DNA from: Escallonia rubra
Taxonomy: Eukaryota; Streptophyta; Magnoliopsida; Escalloniales; Escalloniaceae
Direction: 5' to 3'
Assembly (NCBI GenBank): GCA_033065855.1
Contig: JAVXUO010002322.1
Coordinates: 508,501-572,500 of the forward strand
Length of the DNA stretch: 64,000 nt
The notes below the pieces were generated by a model, which saw only the letters and a list, made by a program, of their open reading frames with translations, searched no databases and was not told the origin of the DNA. The position numbers were made by a program, and so were the translations under genes. This document shows, piece by piece, positions 48,502 through 59,798 of this stretch (position 1 is its first letter; each line of letters starts with the position of its first letter).

Positions 48502-51463
48502 CGTACTAAGCATTTACTTTGTATATAGAAGTAGATTTAGATGGAACATACCCTAAGAAGGAAAAAGGTAGCCCTATTTTTAGAATAATAGTAATATACC
48601 TACATATTTGAATGAAAGGTAAGTATTGATTTTCTTGCTTCCTTTTTTGGCAGTCCTTCAATTTAAAGACCCTTTTGTGTAACTCTTTTATACACGAAAT
48701 AAGCTATTGATATTTCATAGTGAAGGTGGTTGTCAGGTGCTCACATTTGAAGTGGGGCGGCACAGTGCACAATACTATGCTGCCCTAGTAGTAAGGGATG
48801 ATAAATGAGTCCAAGAATTCATCTTTGCTGGGCAAATTTACCAAACCTCTTTTGCACTTCCGGGACAAAACTTGTGGGGTCAAGTTGGGCTGAAGAAAGA
48901 TTGAAGACCGGGAGGGAGTGAGTGTTGGGAGGATTGGCTGGAGATGGACAATATTTTTTGAGGAAAGTGTTACTGCCTCTCACAGAGGGAGGGAGGCAGG
49001 GAGCATGGACACGTAACAATGCACAGCATTCTTCAGAGATTTAGTTCCCTAAACGTCGAAACGTGGTGAATACTATGTTTTTATCTCTCTTCTTGTTCTG
49101 GAGAATCTTTAATGAGAAATAGTACTACTTAGTAATGTGTAAACCGAGGGGACAACTTGTCATTGTTGTGTATTTAGCCTTAGCTTATTTATGGAGTTAT
49201 TAAGCTGGACGACAGATATTGTCTAGGTGATTTTTACCCTGTGTTTCTGGGTGTAGATATGGCATAGGCCGAGTGGAGGAGGTACTAAGATGAATGTGAT
49301 GCTTACCGAAAGAGGGAAATGGCACGTAAAAAAAGGTTAAATAGTAATTGAAGATCAGCATTTTAGGGGACCGTCGTGAGTTTGTGGCCTTAGCTTATTG
49401 GGTATTGAGATGATTGGCATTGATATCTACCATATGGAAGAAAGCGGACTGTGTTTTCATTTGAGCAGTAGCATGTAAGATCCACGGCTCTCTCCTGTAG
49501 ATGTCCCTGTGCTTCCAACAAGAGATGGGTTATCCCCGCATTTTATGAATGTTTCTTGGTATAGACCAACTTCAGACATGATTACGCATATGTTTTATTT
49601 TAGTTTTATTCCCATATGTTTTTGAAGCCATTGAAACAACCTTTTCGGTGACTCGTGTTGGGTTGTCTTGCAAGATTTCTGTTCAGAGAAAGATCTTGAA
49701 ACAAGTGTCTAGTTTTGATGATTGTTCAGGGTCGGTTTTGTTCATGACTTTGGTGATTGTTATTCGTATGTCTGTGAGGTTGCATTGTGCTTACAGTGTT
49801 GCAAATCACCTGTAGACCTTTGGCCTTTATTGTATTATTATTTAAGCCTCTCACTGCAAGTCGAGAACATTCACCCCCCTGGTCTTTGTCAGCCTGCAAA
49901 ATATCTATGCCAAAGTGCATATTTAATTTCAGTACAGTAAAAATATATTTTTACTGCATCTTTGCTTTCTTTTGGACTTATGGTTGGTAGGGGAGAGCTT
50001 CCTTTGCTTAATCAATCATTTTATTTGATTTCGCATTTATTGTTAATCCAGAAATGGCTAATGATTTTACACAGATGACCTCTATCGGAAAAGTTACGGA
50101 CAACTACTATATGTAACCTTTATATGCGACATATATTTATTTTTATGTCTATTTGATTCCTCCTTTAGACCACGTATATTATGCTGATATAGGAATGAAC
50201 ATAACCATAACGGGGGACTTCAATGCTATGAGATTCATGACTAATAACGACATGGTGTCGTACTATAATTTTTGTGTTTTGTTGCTGCAAATATCATTTT
50301 TGTTTTAAGGAACAACAATAATTTCGTAAGTGGGGCTATTCAAAATTTTCATTTTTAACATCATAAAAAAAGACCGCATAAAAGTCAGCATAATATACTG
50401 ATATTTTTTCCTACAGTATTAGCACTAGGTGGTACAATAATTTGCGCGCGCCAAAAAACTTTTGTCGAGAAAGGAAGAGTATCCATGATTGATTGGTCAC
50501 ATTTTGTCAGTTCTTGGAACTGCGAATGCATTATTAGGTATGGGCTCCAGTTGTTAAAGATCTGCAGAGAAAGTTTTCACGGATTCAGACAATTTACATG
50601 GAGACGATGACTTGTAATTATATATTATCTCCCAAGCACTACAGGCTAATTTGATATCAAGTGGAGTGACCTATTTTTAGTCGTCGACCATTTGTTCTAT
50701 GAGATTGAGTATCATACACCGATATGGTAACGACGTTCATCTCTCCTATGACGTGATACCAGGAAAACTTTGTTACCTAGTAAGAGTTTTAGACTAAACC
50801 CAGCGTCATGTGAAGTTGATCAGTAGTACCTGTCATCATCGATTATGAACAAAGATGCTTAAAATGCTGTTGAAGGTCGAGCTTCATGTATGCTTGTTAC
50901 TAGAAACTTCCATCATCGCAGAAGGTTTCCGATGCCATATAAAACACAATGTACTTCCTCGACCACGATTTGAGGAAACTCCATACAAGAGCTACATGTG
51001 GTATCGGGGCGTTACACTCGATTTCAGTAGAATTTGGATTTTTAAGATGTGGTCGATACTGCATAAGTTCTTTTCCAGCAAAGGGACTGAGGGGTACAGG
51101 CTTGTTGTTGATGCTTATGGGCGGCCAGGAGGTAGTCCCCAGGAAAATAATAACTCAGGTAGATGGCGACGGGGCATCTCGGCAACTTCTTTGGACCGTG
51201 GAAACCTAAAGATAATTATCTAACGTTAACCTTAACCCTATCAGATCAGATGGGAATCATTTTTGTCAAAAGTAGGTTGTCCAGAAATCATGTACTCTAG
51301 TCTCTCTGCATTTTATTAAAGCCTAGTTGCCCACTTGCACCTTCTTGGAGTAATAATTAAGGAGTATGAAAAGGACTATTTGCCACTCCCTTGTAATTAG
51401 TTTCTAAACCGAGTAGCTGCTAAGATTGTCATTAGTGCTATATAGTTTTCCTTTTATATATTA
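48502..51463. other. Gene-free spacer
   Basis: The 3' region of the small membrane protein gene, then about 2.9 kb in which I see no recognisable gene. The longest open frame (50855-51223, 122 codons) has no recognisable motif, no splice context and no promoter. Confidence 0.45.
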
Positions 51464-52103
51464 ATCCCTTCGTCCCTAAAAGTCTGATCATTTTTTTTAA
51501 GTTGTTTCAAAAAAATTAATCACATTTCTAATTAAAAATGATTTTATTGGGGTGTTATCATGTTTACCCTTCTTACGTTTTTTATTCTATATCTCTATCC
51601 ATATTTAATCTTTCATCAACCCATTTTTCTCTCTCTTGGAGTAGAATGATAAATTTATAAAATATATAACTCATATTCTGAACAAGCGTGCAAGTCAAAC
51701 ACGACCATTTTTTTTTCAACCGATATGAAAAGCTTTATTACGCTTGAAAATTAACAAAAACCAACATCTCTCCTTAGAGAGCTGACCAACCACTCCGGTA
51801 GTACATTCAACCAGGTATTTCTATATTGCTCATTACGAGCATGCTCAGTTAACATGTGAGCTACCTCGTTCCCCCTACTTCCACTATACGAAAAGCGGCA
51901 TTAACTAAAAGATCTAGCTATAGAATGACAGTCGTATACGATCACTTCGATCTCAAGTCTTGGCCCAGATTGCTCTTGTAACAGGTTAATAATGCATTTA
52001 TTGTCTCCTTCTAAAATGACCGATCTAAATCTCAATTTTTGTCCCAACTTCAACCCTTCTTTCGCTATTTTCAACACGATCATTTAGTTAGGGACGTAAT
52101 GAA
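51464..52103. mobile_element. Stowaway MITE (Tc1/mariner) interrupted by a LINE fragment
   Basis: The left end ATCCCTTCGTCCCTAAAAG and the right end TTAGGGACGTAATGAA are Stowaway-type inverted repeats (family consensus CTCCCTCCGTCCC). TA flanks them at 51462-51463 and 52104-52105. Without the inserted LINE (51711-52070) it would be about 265 bp, the usual size. A remnant of the same family is at 31748-32022. Confidence 0.8.
51711..52070 (-). mobile_element. LINE 3' fragment with RNase H-like coding remnant
   Basis: On the minus strand, 52083-51901 encodes an RNase H-like stretch (AKEGLKLGQKLRFRSVILEG then DNKCIINLL). It resembles the C-terminal RVT_3 domain of plant L1-type LINEs, with the acidic residues of LEGDN. 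The element ends in an A tail (T run at 51709-51716 on the plus strand). CAAACACGACCATTT (51696-51710) and TCAACACGATCATTT (52071-52085) are the diverged 15-bp target duplication, lying in Stowaway sequence. It is severely 5'-truncated: 360 bp against several kb. Confidence 0.8.
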
Positions 52104-52197
52104 TATATGACCTGATTAACCCTCCTATTTTACTAAAATTTGTCACTAAAATTACTACATGCCAATAATACAAAAGAAAATGATGCTACTCTTAGGC

Positions 52198-52577
52198 TCT
52201 GTTTGACAAATTTTTTTTTTTGTTTTCAGTTTTTAAATTGAAAAAATTAAAGAGCAGCTTATTATTATTTTTTTTTACAAAAACAAGTGGGTGTTTGATA
52301 ACCCAATTTTATTTTAAGTTTTTTTTTTTTTTTGGTGTTTGATAACCCAATTTTTATTTTGAATATTTTTTTGTGGTGTTTGCGGTGGCGGTGGCTGGTG
52401 GCTACCGGCGGTGGGAGGATGGTGGTGGTGGTCTAAAAAAAAAAATCAGTTTTTGGAGTTTTTTTTTACTCTTCAGTTTAAAAACTGATTTTTTAAATTG
52501 GAGAAGGAAAAAAAATTTACATAACGCGCTTTTTTTTTTCAATTTTTAAAACTAAAAAAAATGAGCGCCAAACATGG
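52198..52577. mobile_element. Small member of the GGC...TTTGACAAA repeat family
   Basis: The left end GGCTCTGTTTGACAAAT and the right end CGCCAAACATGGCC are weak inverted repeats. TA abuts each side (CTTA| and |TAAA). The core GGTGGTGGTGGTCTAA recurs in the element at 59028 (as its complement) and near 37590. Long T and A runs fill the arms. Confidence 0.55.
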
Positions 52578-52790
52578 CCTAAATCTGAATTAAGGAATTA
52601 TTTCAGTGTCACCTAAACGTTATAGGTTTGCGCGAACGCAGCGACCTCCGCATAACAATGCATCGACTACTAACGCCAGGCTGTAGGGCCCACAGCCTCA
52701 CCACAAAGGGCCCCACAAGTCAAAGATTGGTCCCACGTCGTACTTGCTCCTCTTTGTGGGCGTATGCAACGCAGCCACCTAAACAATAAC

Positions 52791-52796
52791 CACGTG
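52791..52796. promoter_or_regulatory. G-box upstream of the TPR gene
   Basis: CACGTG in the context CCACGTGCG, about 110 bp upstream of the TATA box at 52903. A candidate bZIP/bHLH site; its use is not shown. Confidence 0.35.
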
Positions 52797-52902
52797 CGGA
52801 CACGCACTACTGTACTCTGTCGCCTACCATGTAGAAACCCCATCAACGGCTCGAATTTCCCCCAAAATAAATCAACGGTTAGCATTCACTCTCTTTCTCC
52901 TC

Positions 52903-52909
52903 TATAAAA
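52903..52909 (+). promoter_or_regulatory. TATA box of the TPR gene
   Basis: TATAAAA in CTCTATAAAACGCCC, about 100 bp before the ATG at 53010. The leader between is CT-rich (CTCTCTTTCTCTCTC), common in plants. Confidence 0.7.
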
Positions 52910-53009
52910 CGCCCTTCACCTTTGCCCCCTATGTCGACGAGGCGGTGAAGAGTCCACCTCTCTCTTTCTCTCTCTAAAAGAATCTCTCCTTTCCATTCTG
53001 TGAAAAAAC

Positions 53010-55139
53010 ATGCTCTTAAGGAGCTCATCGACTCCGATCTTGAATTCATGGACACCCAACCCGAAAGAATCCTCACCGGAACACGAATTCTCGCACCCAC
53101 AACACTTCAGGACTAGATCCGTGTCGTTTGGCGACGACCATGGGGTCAAGAGCCCGTCAGCCCGACCCTTATCAGAGTCGGACCTCCGGAGCTTACAGTT
53201 GCCGAGGAAGAGCAAGGTCACGACTACAACGAGGCCGCTCGTCAGCACTCCTAAGCCGGTCAAGGTCGAGGAGAGTGGTGAGCAAGAGGTGGGAGTGGGA
53301 CCCGGTTCGATGAGGAGGGTTCTGTCTAGCTCTGGGCTGGGCGAGGTGGCGATGATCGACGGACCTGATGTGGCGTGTGTGGCGGTGGCGGAAAGGGATA
53401 GGTTGGTGGTGGAGGAGAGTGGCGGGAGTGGCGGCGGCGGCGGTGGTGGGAGGGTGTGTGGCGGCGGCGGCGGAGGGAGGGGATCGGGCGGTGGAGATGG
53501 GCATGAAAGTACGGACGCTTATTACCAGAAAATGATCGAGGCCAATCCTGGCAATGCTCTCTTACTTGCAAACTATGCCAAGTTCCTTAAAGAGGTACTT
53601 TTGAGTCTGAGACAGTCGTCATTGCTCCCTGCGTTTCATATTCTCTGTTTCTTGCTAATTTTGTGGAACATAATTAGCACATCTAAATGTTAAATTGAAG
53701 TAAAATAAAACTAAAGCAGTGTTTGACATGTCAAACTTGGCGAAGATGACCTGTAAGGCCAATAATTACACAGTTCAAAGTTTGTTTTAGGGATTTGCAA
53801 AAACTGAAAAAGGAAGAATAGTATGAGTATAGAAATTAATCTTATTAATTGGTGAAAACCGATTTGTTAAAATTTTGGTGCGTTGGTGGGGTAATAGGCT
53901 GACCATTGCGAGTTTGTGAACAGGTTAGAGGGGATTATAAGAAAGCAGAGGAGTATTGTGGAAGAGCAATTTTGGCTAACCCCAGTGATGGCAATGTTCT
54001 GTCACTCTATGCTGATCTGATATGGCAGACGCAAAAGGATGCTTCCCGTGCCCAGAGTTATTTCGATCAAGCTATTAAAACTGATCCCGAGGACTGGTAA
54101 GTTTGCAAGCTCACTTCTTATTTGATCAACATTGACAACCATTAGCTCAATCGTTAGCGCAATCATGTGTCTTAGATAAACATATGGTTAAGTATATGTG
54201 CTTGAATAGTAAAAAGGCTGCATCTTTGGTTAAGATTTAAATCGAGTTGGTTCCAGATTCTCACTTCGTATATGATTAACATAGACAACCATTAGCACAA
54301 TCATGTGTCAAGAAAGATATGGTTAGTCGTTTTCTGCTTGAAGACTGAAAAGTCTGCATCTTTGGTTAAGACTGAAATAGAGTTGGTTCTTGATTCTGAT
54401 ATGATTAGCTTAACACATTCTAATATATCACTGGAGAATTGAGATGGCTCAATTTGGATCTAGGATCTACTAGATTTCTTAATGTTCCTAGTTTTTTTTC
54501 TTCATGGTTTTCTATATCAAGTTTGATTTCTTTCGTTTCGTGGTAGTCAAATTTTATCTTTAGGTTTAGTGGGATTTTTACTTTCTCTCAGTGTATGCTG
54601 TCAATCATCGTCACATAAAAGGAATCAGCTCATGTGAAGAACGTAGTGACTGCCATTGTCACCCGCTAGAGGACAAAATTATTGCTAAAATGTCACCCAT
54701 TGCGTAAGGTCCCCAAAAAAAAAAAGGTTGTGAATTAAGATAGCATTTAGTGGCAAGTGTATGACTTTTCAATGATGAAAGGCACTAAACTCAATCATGG
54801 ACATTAATCACAGTTAATAGCTTGTAATCCAACGGGGAGGATCCTAGTCTAGGCTTTACCAACTTTGATGGTGTGTCTGGTGGCCAAATCTGTGCATAAT
54901 GTCATGTAGGGAATGTCACGTTTTACTGGCAGTTATGCCCAATTAATTTTGCTAAACTAACGAACAGAGTTGATGGTGGGTGCAGTTATGTTCTAGCTTC
55001 GTATGCTCGATTCCTTTGGGATGCTGAGGATGAGGAAGAAGAGGAAGCGGAGGAGGAAAAGGGTCGATATGTGGTGGAGCACAAACCCAAGTTCTTCAAC
55101 GACGCTTCTCATAGGTTTCCTTTGACTGCAGCTTCTTAA
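53010..55139 (+). CDS. TPR-like superfamily protein, three exons
   Basis: Exons 53010-53594, 53924-54096 and 54986-55139 join in frame to 303 residues. The N terminus [18 protein letters not shown] followed by [10 protein letters not shown] is typical of a plant family annotated as TPR-like. A Gly-rich linker follows ([20 protein letters not shown], about residues 136-158). TPR-like helices follow: [20 protein letters not shown], then [20 protein letters not shown] and [20 protein letters not shown]. An acidic tail contains [14 protein letters not shown]. TPRs bind proteins; the partner is unknown. Intron phases agree (0 and 2). The reading ends HRFPLTAAS-stop. The gene appears intact. Confidence 0.88.
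54109..54400. repeat. Tandem duplication in TPR intron 2
   Basis: Two imperfect copies of about 145-155 bp (from about 54109 and about 54263), each with GACAACCATTAGC, CAATCATGTGTC and TGCATCTTTGGTTAAGA. Confidence 0.7.
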
Positions 55140-57531
55140 TCTGTGTACTCCAAACCAGATGCATCCACCGTGGTCTTGTTACATACCCCTTGGGTTTCTT
55201 CCCTGCTTCTGGTGCTCTTCATTGGGCCTTTAGCCCTTGATGCCGCACGAGGACCTCTCAGACAGGGATGTGCAGGAGTAGTTCTCAGAGGACCAGATGG
55301 TTTGCGGAATCTCTGTCATAGTGACTAAGTTGTCTTACATTACACCAGTACCTTCGCTAGGAAATAATCTAATAACTTCTCCTTTGTACCTTTTCTTTTG
55401 TAAATTTGACTGTAACCCTCCAGCAATAACAGAGAAGTTTTCCCTATGTTTTGTTCTCCGTTTTACCTTATAGTTGTTCACTTCGAGTAAATTTCCAATG
55501 GCCCGACGCCACCATGGGGCGATTGTCTTTAATTAGATTGAGGGCCACTGGGCCAAGGTCCACGCATGTTATGATTGTATCCGAAGATCCACATGCACAG
55601 AGTGCGCCGTCTCAGTCCGAGATGGTCGATTGCTTCTCGTTCAATGCATTATACCTTTGACAATTTTTATTCATGAATGAATGTCTTGTGGTGAAGCTAA
55701 CCAGGAAGGAAAAATGGTGACTTGTGAAGAATCCACGGCCGTGAGCTCAAGAATTTTTTGTCTGTCAATTCAACCTTTCAAATCCTCCGCTCTGTGTCCA
55801 GGAAGATGCTTATATAATCTAATTGGTCATTGTTCTTTTTCAAAATATCTACGGCAAACCAACTAAAACCAGACACGTGTGCGGCCAACTATGATCAGAA
55901 TATAGATATCTCCATCTCCATGAGTTTAATGGCCTTTCATGAATCATAAACCTCTAATGACCAAGACAAACGATCTCTGAGAATAAGACAAAAGATCTCC
56001 CTTGTTTTTTTTTTATTTATGTTTACTCATAAAAATTGCATCAAATAATAAGTGTTCATGAAAAACTATAAATATGACAAAACAATATTATTACATACAA
56101 ATTTAAGACATGAAACCGACCCAAGCTGGGTTGGGTATGGGTCCAATAAAATGCTACGCGTAAAAACTCCTAGTGAATTTTACTGTTACCCTTTTGGCCA
56201 CTTGACCCGTAGCGGGTTATCGACTTCCGACCTAATATTCTTGCATAGTAGTACATGTTTTTGCAACTTAGCATATTTATGAGCTTAGCTCACTCGATTC
56301 ATGTATAAGCCACTTTTGGTTTTAATCATTTTAACTATAACATAATAAAACTTGTTCACGACTTCCCTTCTATAACTTCTGAGACATGTTTTTTTTTTTT
56401 GGGATCACAAGAGGTACCCTTGAGTGTGTTTAAGCGTCATCTGAGACTATGTGGAAGTCAAGGAAGGGAGCAAACCTCATTTACTATCATGTCAGCCCCT
56501 TGTGGTTCTTCTTAGAGATAATTGCTGACCAATCCCCATTAAATCAAGTATAGTTGCATCAATTCCTCGAGCATGGACAGTTATTGTTGCCTGATAAATT
56601 TAAAATTTAATGAACATAGTAACCCTTTAATTGTTGAACAGAACAACCCTTTAATTCTTATAATCGGGCACTTCTGTCTTAACCAAAGAAAAGTTGGTCT
56701 AACAGTATAAAAGTTTCTTTGCTTGTTTCTCCAAATTCTAAAGAAGTTACCAGTGTTCATGATGCTACCAACCCTGGTTCTAAAAGGCGGGTATCTTTGC
56801 CGATCACCTTTTTAAACTTTAGTTAGCTCCATTAAAGAACTAAAAATAGGACAAATATTGCTTGAAATGCCATGTTTGCCAAAATTATGTACTCAAAAGT
56901 CCCAATCATCTATTTCTTAGGAACATGCATAAAGTCCATGGTATTCAAAGGCCTAAACAACACTCTGTGATGCAAGGGGGGACTGAATTAGCTGCCGTTT
57001 GTTGTTAAAGCTCAACTTTTGTCGCCACAACATTTGCTCTCCGCTAAAGGTGTGAGAAATATACATGCTTCATTAGTGACAAAGGAGGCTTTTAAGTGAC
57101 AAATATCACCATCGCAGTGAGCAGATCACACACTAATTCTAATTCTAATTCTAATGCCAACCAAAAAAAGAGCATATTCCTAGTGACATGCTTCACCTTG
57201 CAGTTGCATGGTTTTGTACTTTTAAGGCAAAGTTTCCAATTCAAGTGATCCTCTAAACTCTCTTTAATCGAATTTGACAAGATTGATATCCTATTCCAGA
57301 TATACAGCAATCTGCAAATTACTGTGCCCAGTCGTGCCTGTCGCCACCATTCTGCACAGGCATGGCAGTTCCCTAGCTTCCCATGACATGTTTCACACTT
57401 GCATGGGTAATTGCTTTTACATGGCACCAAACACCCTTTTATATCCTTCGCCCCCATTGCTTCCACGAAGCCACAGCTTTCACTACCAACCCTGTCATCA
57501 GGCCAACTTTCTTGAAGGTGTCACTTCAAGA
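55140..57531. other. Gene-free spacer
   Basis: 3' region of the TPR gene, then AT-rich sequence. A short (CTAATT)n run lies at about 57131-57155. The last few hundred bases should hold the former promoter of the nucleoside transporter relic. No other gene seen. Confidence 0.45.
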
Positions 57532-57988
57532 ATGGAAGTCCAAGACACCTACAATGCTGCGTACACAGTTCATTTCTTGCTGGGGGCGGGAAATTTGGTC
57601 CCGTGGAATTCTCTCATCACGGCGGTAGATTACTTTGAATATCTTTACCCCGCAAGCACGTCGATAAGGTCTTCTCGGTGGCTTACATGGCGGCTTCGTG
57701 GCTGGTCCTTGCGACTCTGATGTGTCTGTCTAGCCGGAGTAAGTTGCCGGGCTTTAAAGCGAGGATGAACTTGGGGCAGGGTTTGTTCATTATCGCTTTG
57801 ATGATAGCGCCAGTAATGGATTGGATTTCACCGAACAGGAAGCCGGAAATAGCCTATGTGGTGCTTGGCTTGGCGCTGGTAATTTGCGGTGTAGCTGATG
57901 GGTTGGACGATGGGCAGCTTGGTTGGCGCGACGGGTGAATTGCCCGGTCGGTACATGCAGACTGTTTTTGCTGGCAATGCTTCTTCAG

Positions 57989-59798
57989 GTACTTATTGAA
58001 GTATCAAAGCAATCTTAATTAGATGACAAATTTAAATTACATAATTCAAATGTTCAGTTATCTTATCCATGTATTTGTGTAAATTCAAATGTAAGCTAGG
58101 CACTATATAAGTAGACATCATGTACAATACTCAAGATGATGGAAAATACAAGAATGACCACCACGAGAATTGGAAGATGTATAGTGATACTTCTGAGGAG
58201 ATGGAGGTGGGTAGAAATGCGCTGGCGCATTTGTAACAGCATGAGCCTGAGGGAGTAGGCTTTCACGAATATGTTGGCGATCCAATTGCGATTCGTGATT
58301 GAGAAGTAGCGAGTAAAAAGAATCCAGTGAAATGGACTCCGATCGTGAAGTAATAGACGTCACAAAGGACTGATAATCGGAGTCAAGACCAACCAATAAG
58401 GCATTGATGAGGTCATCATAAGACATAAGCTGTTGACCAATAGCAGCCAAGGTATCACGAATTTTCTTTCCTTTTTGAAAGTACTCGTGCATGGACATAT
58501 CACCTTTATTCAATTGATGTAACTAAGAACGAAAATTTAATATATTCGCTTTTGATTGAGATGCAAACATGGGATCAAGAGACAACCACACAGCAGAAGA
58601 GGTGTGGAGACCAAGTACTTACGCCAATATTGGCTCTGTAAGAGAGGACAAAATCCAGCTAAGTAAAAGCTGGTCTTGTTTATGCCATAAAACATAAGTA
58701 TGATTCAGTTCTTGAGAGACTTCAGTTGGCGCGTGAACAACGTTGATGTCAAATATTGGTGAAGGAATTTCAATGTCAGTATTTGCAAGATATTTCGACA
58801 GTGGGGCAACAGATCCATCAACGAAACCCAAAAGGTCATACCCTCGCAAAAGAGGGAGAAACTGACTCTTCCACAATAAATAATTGTCGGTATTGAGCTT
58901 CACTGAAATGAGATTTTGAACATGAAATAGAGGAAAAAGAAGAGTGGAGGGTGATGAAGAGTTGGTTGACGTAGACAAGGTGGGCAAGGAGAACCAAAGA
59001 AAAAAAAGGAAGGCCAAGGATTCTTAGGCTAGGTTTGACAAAGTTTTTTTCCTCTTTTTTTTTTCAGTTTTTAAAAACTGAAAAAAAAAGGAGCGTTTGG
59101 TAACCATTTTTTTTTTCAGTTTAAAAACCAGTTTTTAAACTGAAGAGTAAAAAAAAAAACTCCAGAAACTGGTTTTTTTTTTTCACTTTTGGTTTTTTTT
59201 CTTAGACCACCACCACCACCCTCCCACCGCCGGCAGCCACCTCAGGCGACCACCGCCGGCCGCCGGAGACTGCCGGCAGCCACCTCCGGCCGCCGGCGAC
59301 CACCGCCCGAGACTGCCGGCTGCCACCTCCGGCGGCCACCTCCGGCCGCCGGCAGCCACCTCCGGCCACCACCACCGCCACCGGCCACCACCGCTACACC
59401 CCACCACCGCCACCGCAAACCACCAAAAAAAAAAAAAACAAAATAAAAAGGGTTACCAAACACCAAAAAAAAAAACCTAAAAAAAAAGGGGTTATCAAAC
59501 ACCCACTTGTTTTTATATAAAAAAAAAATTAAGCTGCTCTTTAAAAATCTGCTCTTTAAAAACTGAAAGCCAAAAAAAAAATTTTGTCAAACAAACCCTT
59601 GGCTCTTGATACCATATTAAAGAAGAGAAATGAATATTGTATTTTCCATCACCTTGAGTATTGTACAGGATGTCTACTTATATAGTGCCTAGCTTACGTT
59701 TGAATTTAGACAAATACATGGATAAGATAACTATACATTTGAATTATGTAATTTAAATTTGTCATCTAATTGAGATTGCTTTGATACTTCAATAGTAC
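57989..59798 (-). mobile_element. Ty1/copia-type fossil: gag remnant between inverted LTR-like repeats
   Basis: The repeats at 57989-58151 and about 59637-59798 are about 160 bp, roughly 95% alike and inverted, not direct. On the minus strand the right-hand copy leads into TGGTATCAAGAGCC (complement of 59601-59614), a tRNA-Met-type primer site. Gag-like coding of the copia (UBN2) kind follows at about 59020-58130 (ISVKLNTDNYLLWKSQFLP early, LLVGLDSDYQSFVTSI later). Pol is absent. It is broken, with several breaks, and a second element (59028-59600) is inserted in its leader. The inverted arrangement suggests self-integration or a later rearrangement (inference). Moderate age. Confidence 0.75.
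59028..59600. mobile_element. Inverted-repeat element inserted in the copia fossil
   Basis: The left end GGCTAGGTTTGACAAAG and the right end TTTTGTCAAACAAACCC are inverted repeats. The arms carry long A and T runs with AAACTG/CAGTTT phrases. The core is CCACC/CCGCCGGC-rich and includes AGACCACCACCACCACC, shared with the element at 52198. Flanks TTA and TTG are not a clean duplication, so the superfamily (PIF/Harbinger-like) is tentative. Confidence 0.6.

Noticed and set aside
50855-51223. 122-codon open frame
   Set aside because: No recognisable domain, promoter, splice context or family resemblance; likely chance.
53193-53571. Minus-strand frames rich in Ser/Arg/Pro opposite the TPR exon
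   Set aside because: Shadows of the Gly-rich coding strand of TPR exon 1.
58118-59017. Minus-strand open frames that could be called host genes
   Set aside because: They read as copia-type gag and lie between LTR-like repeats with a primer site, so they belong to a fossil element.
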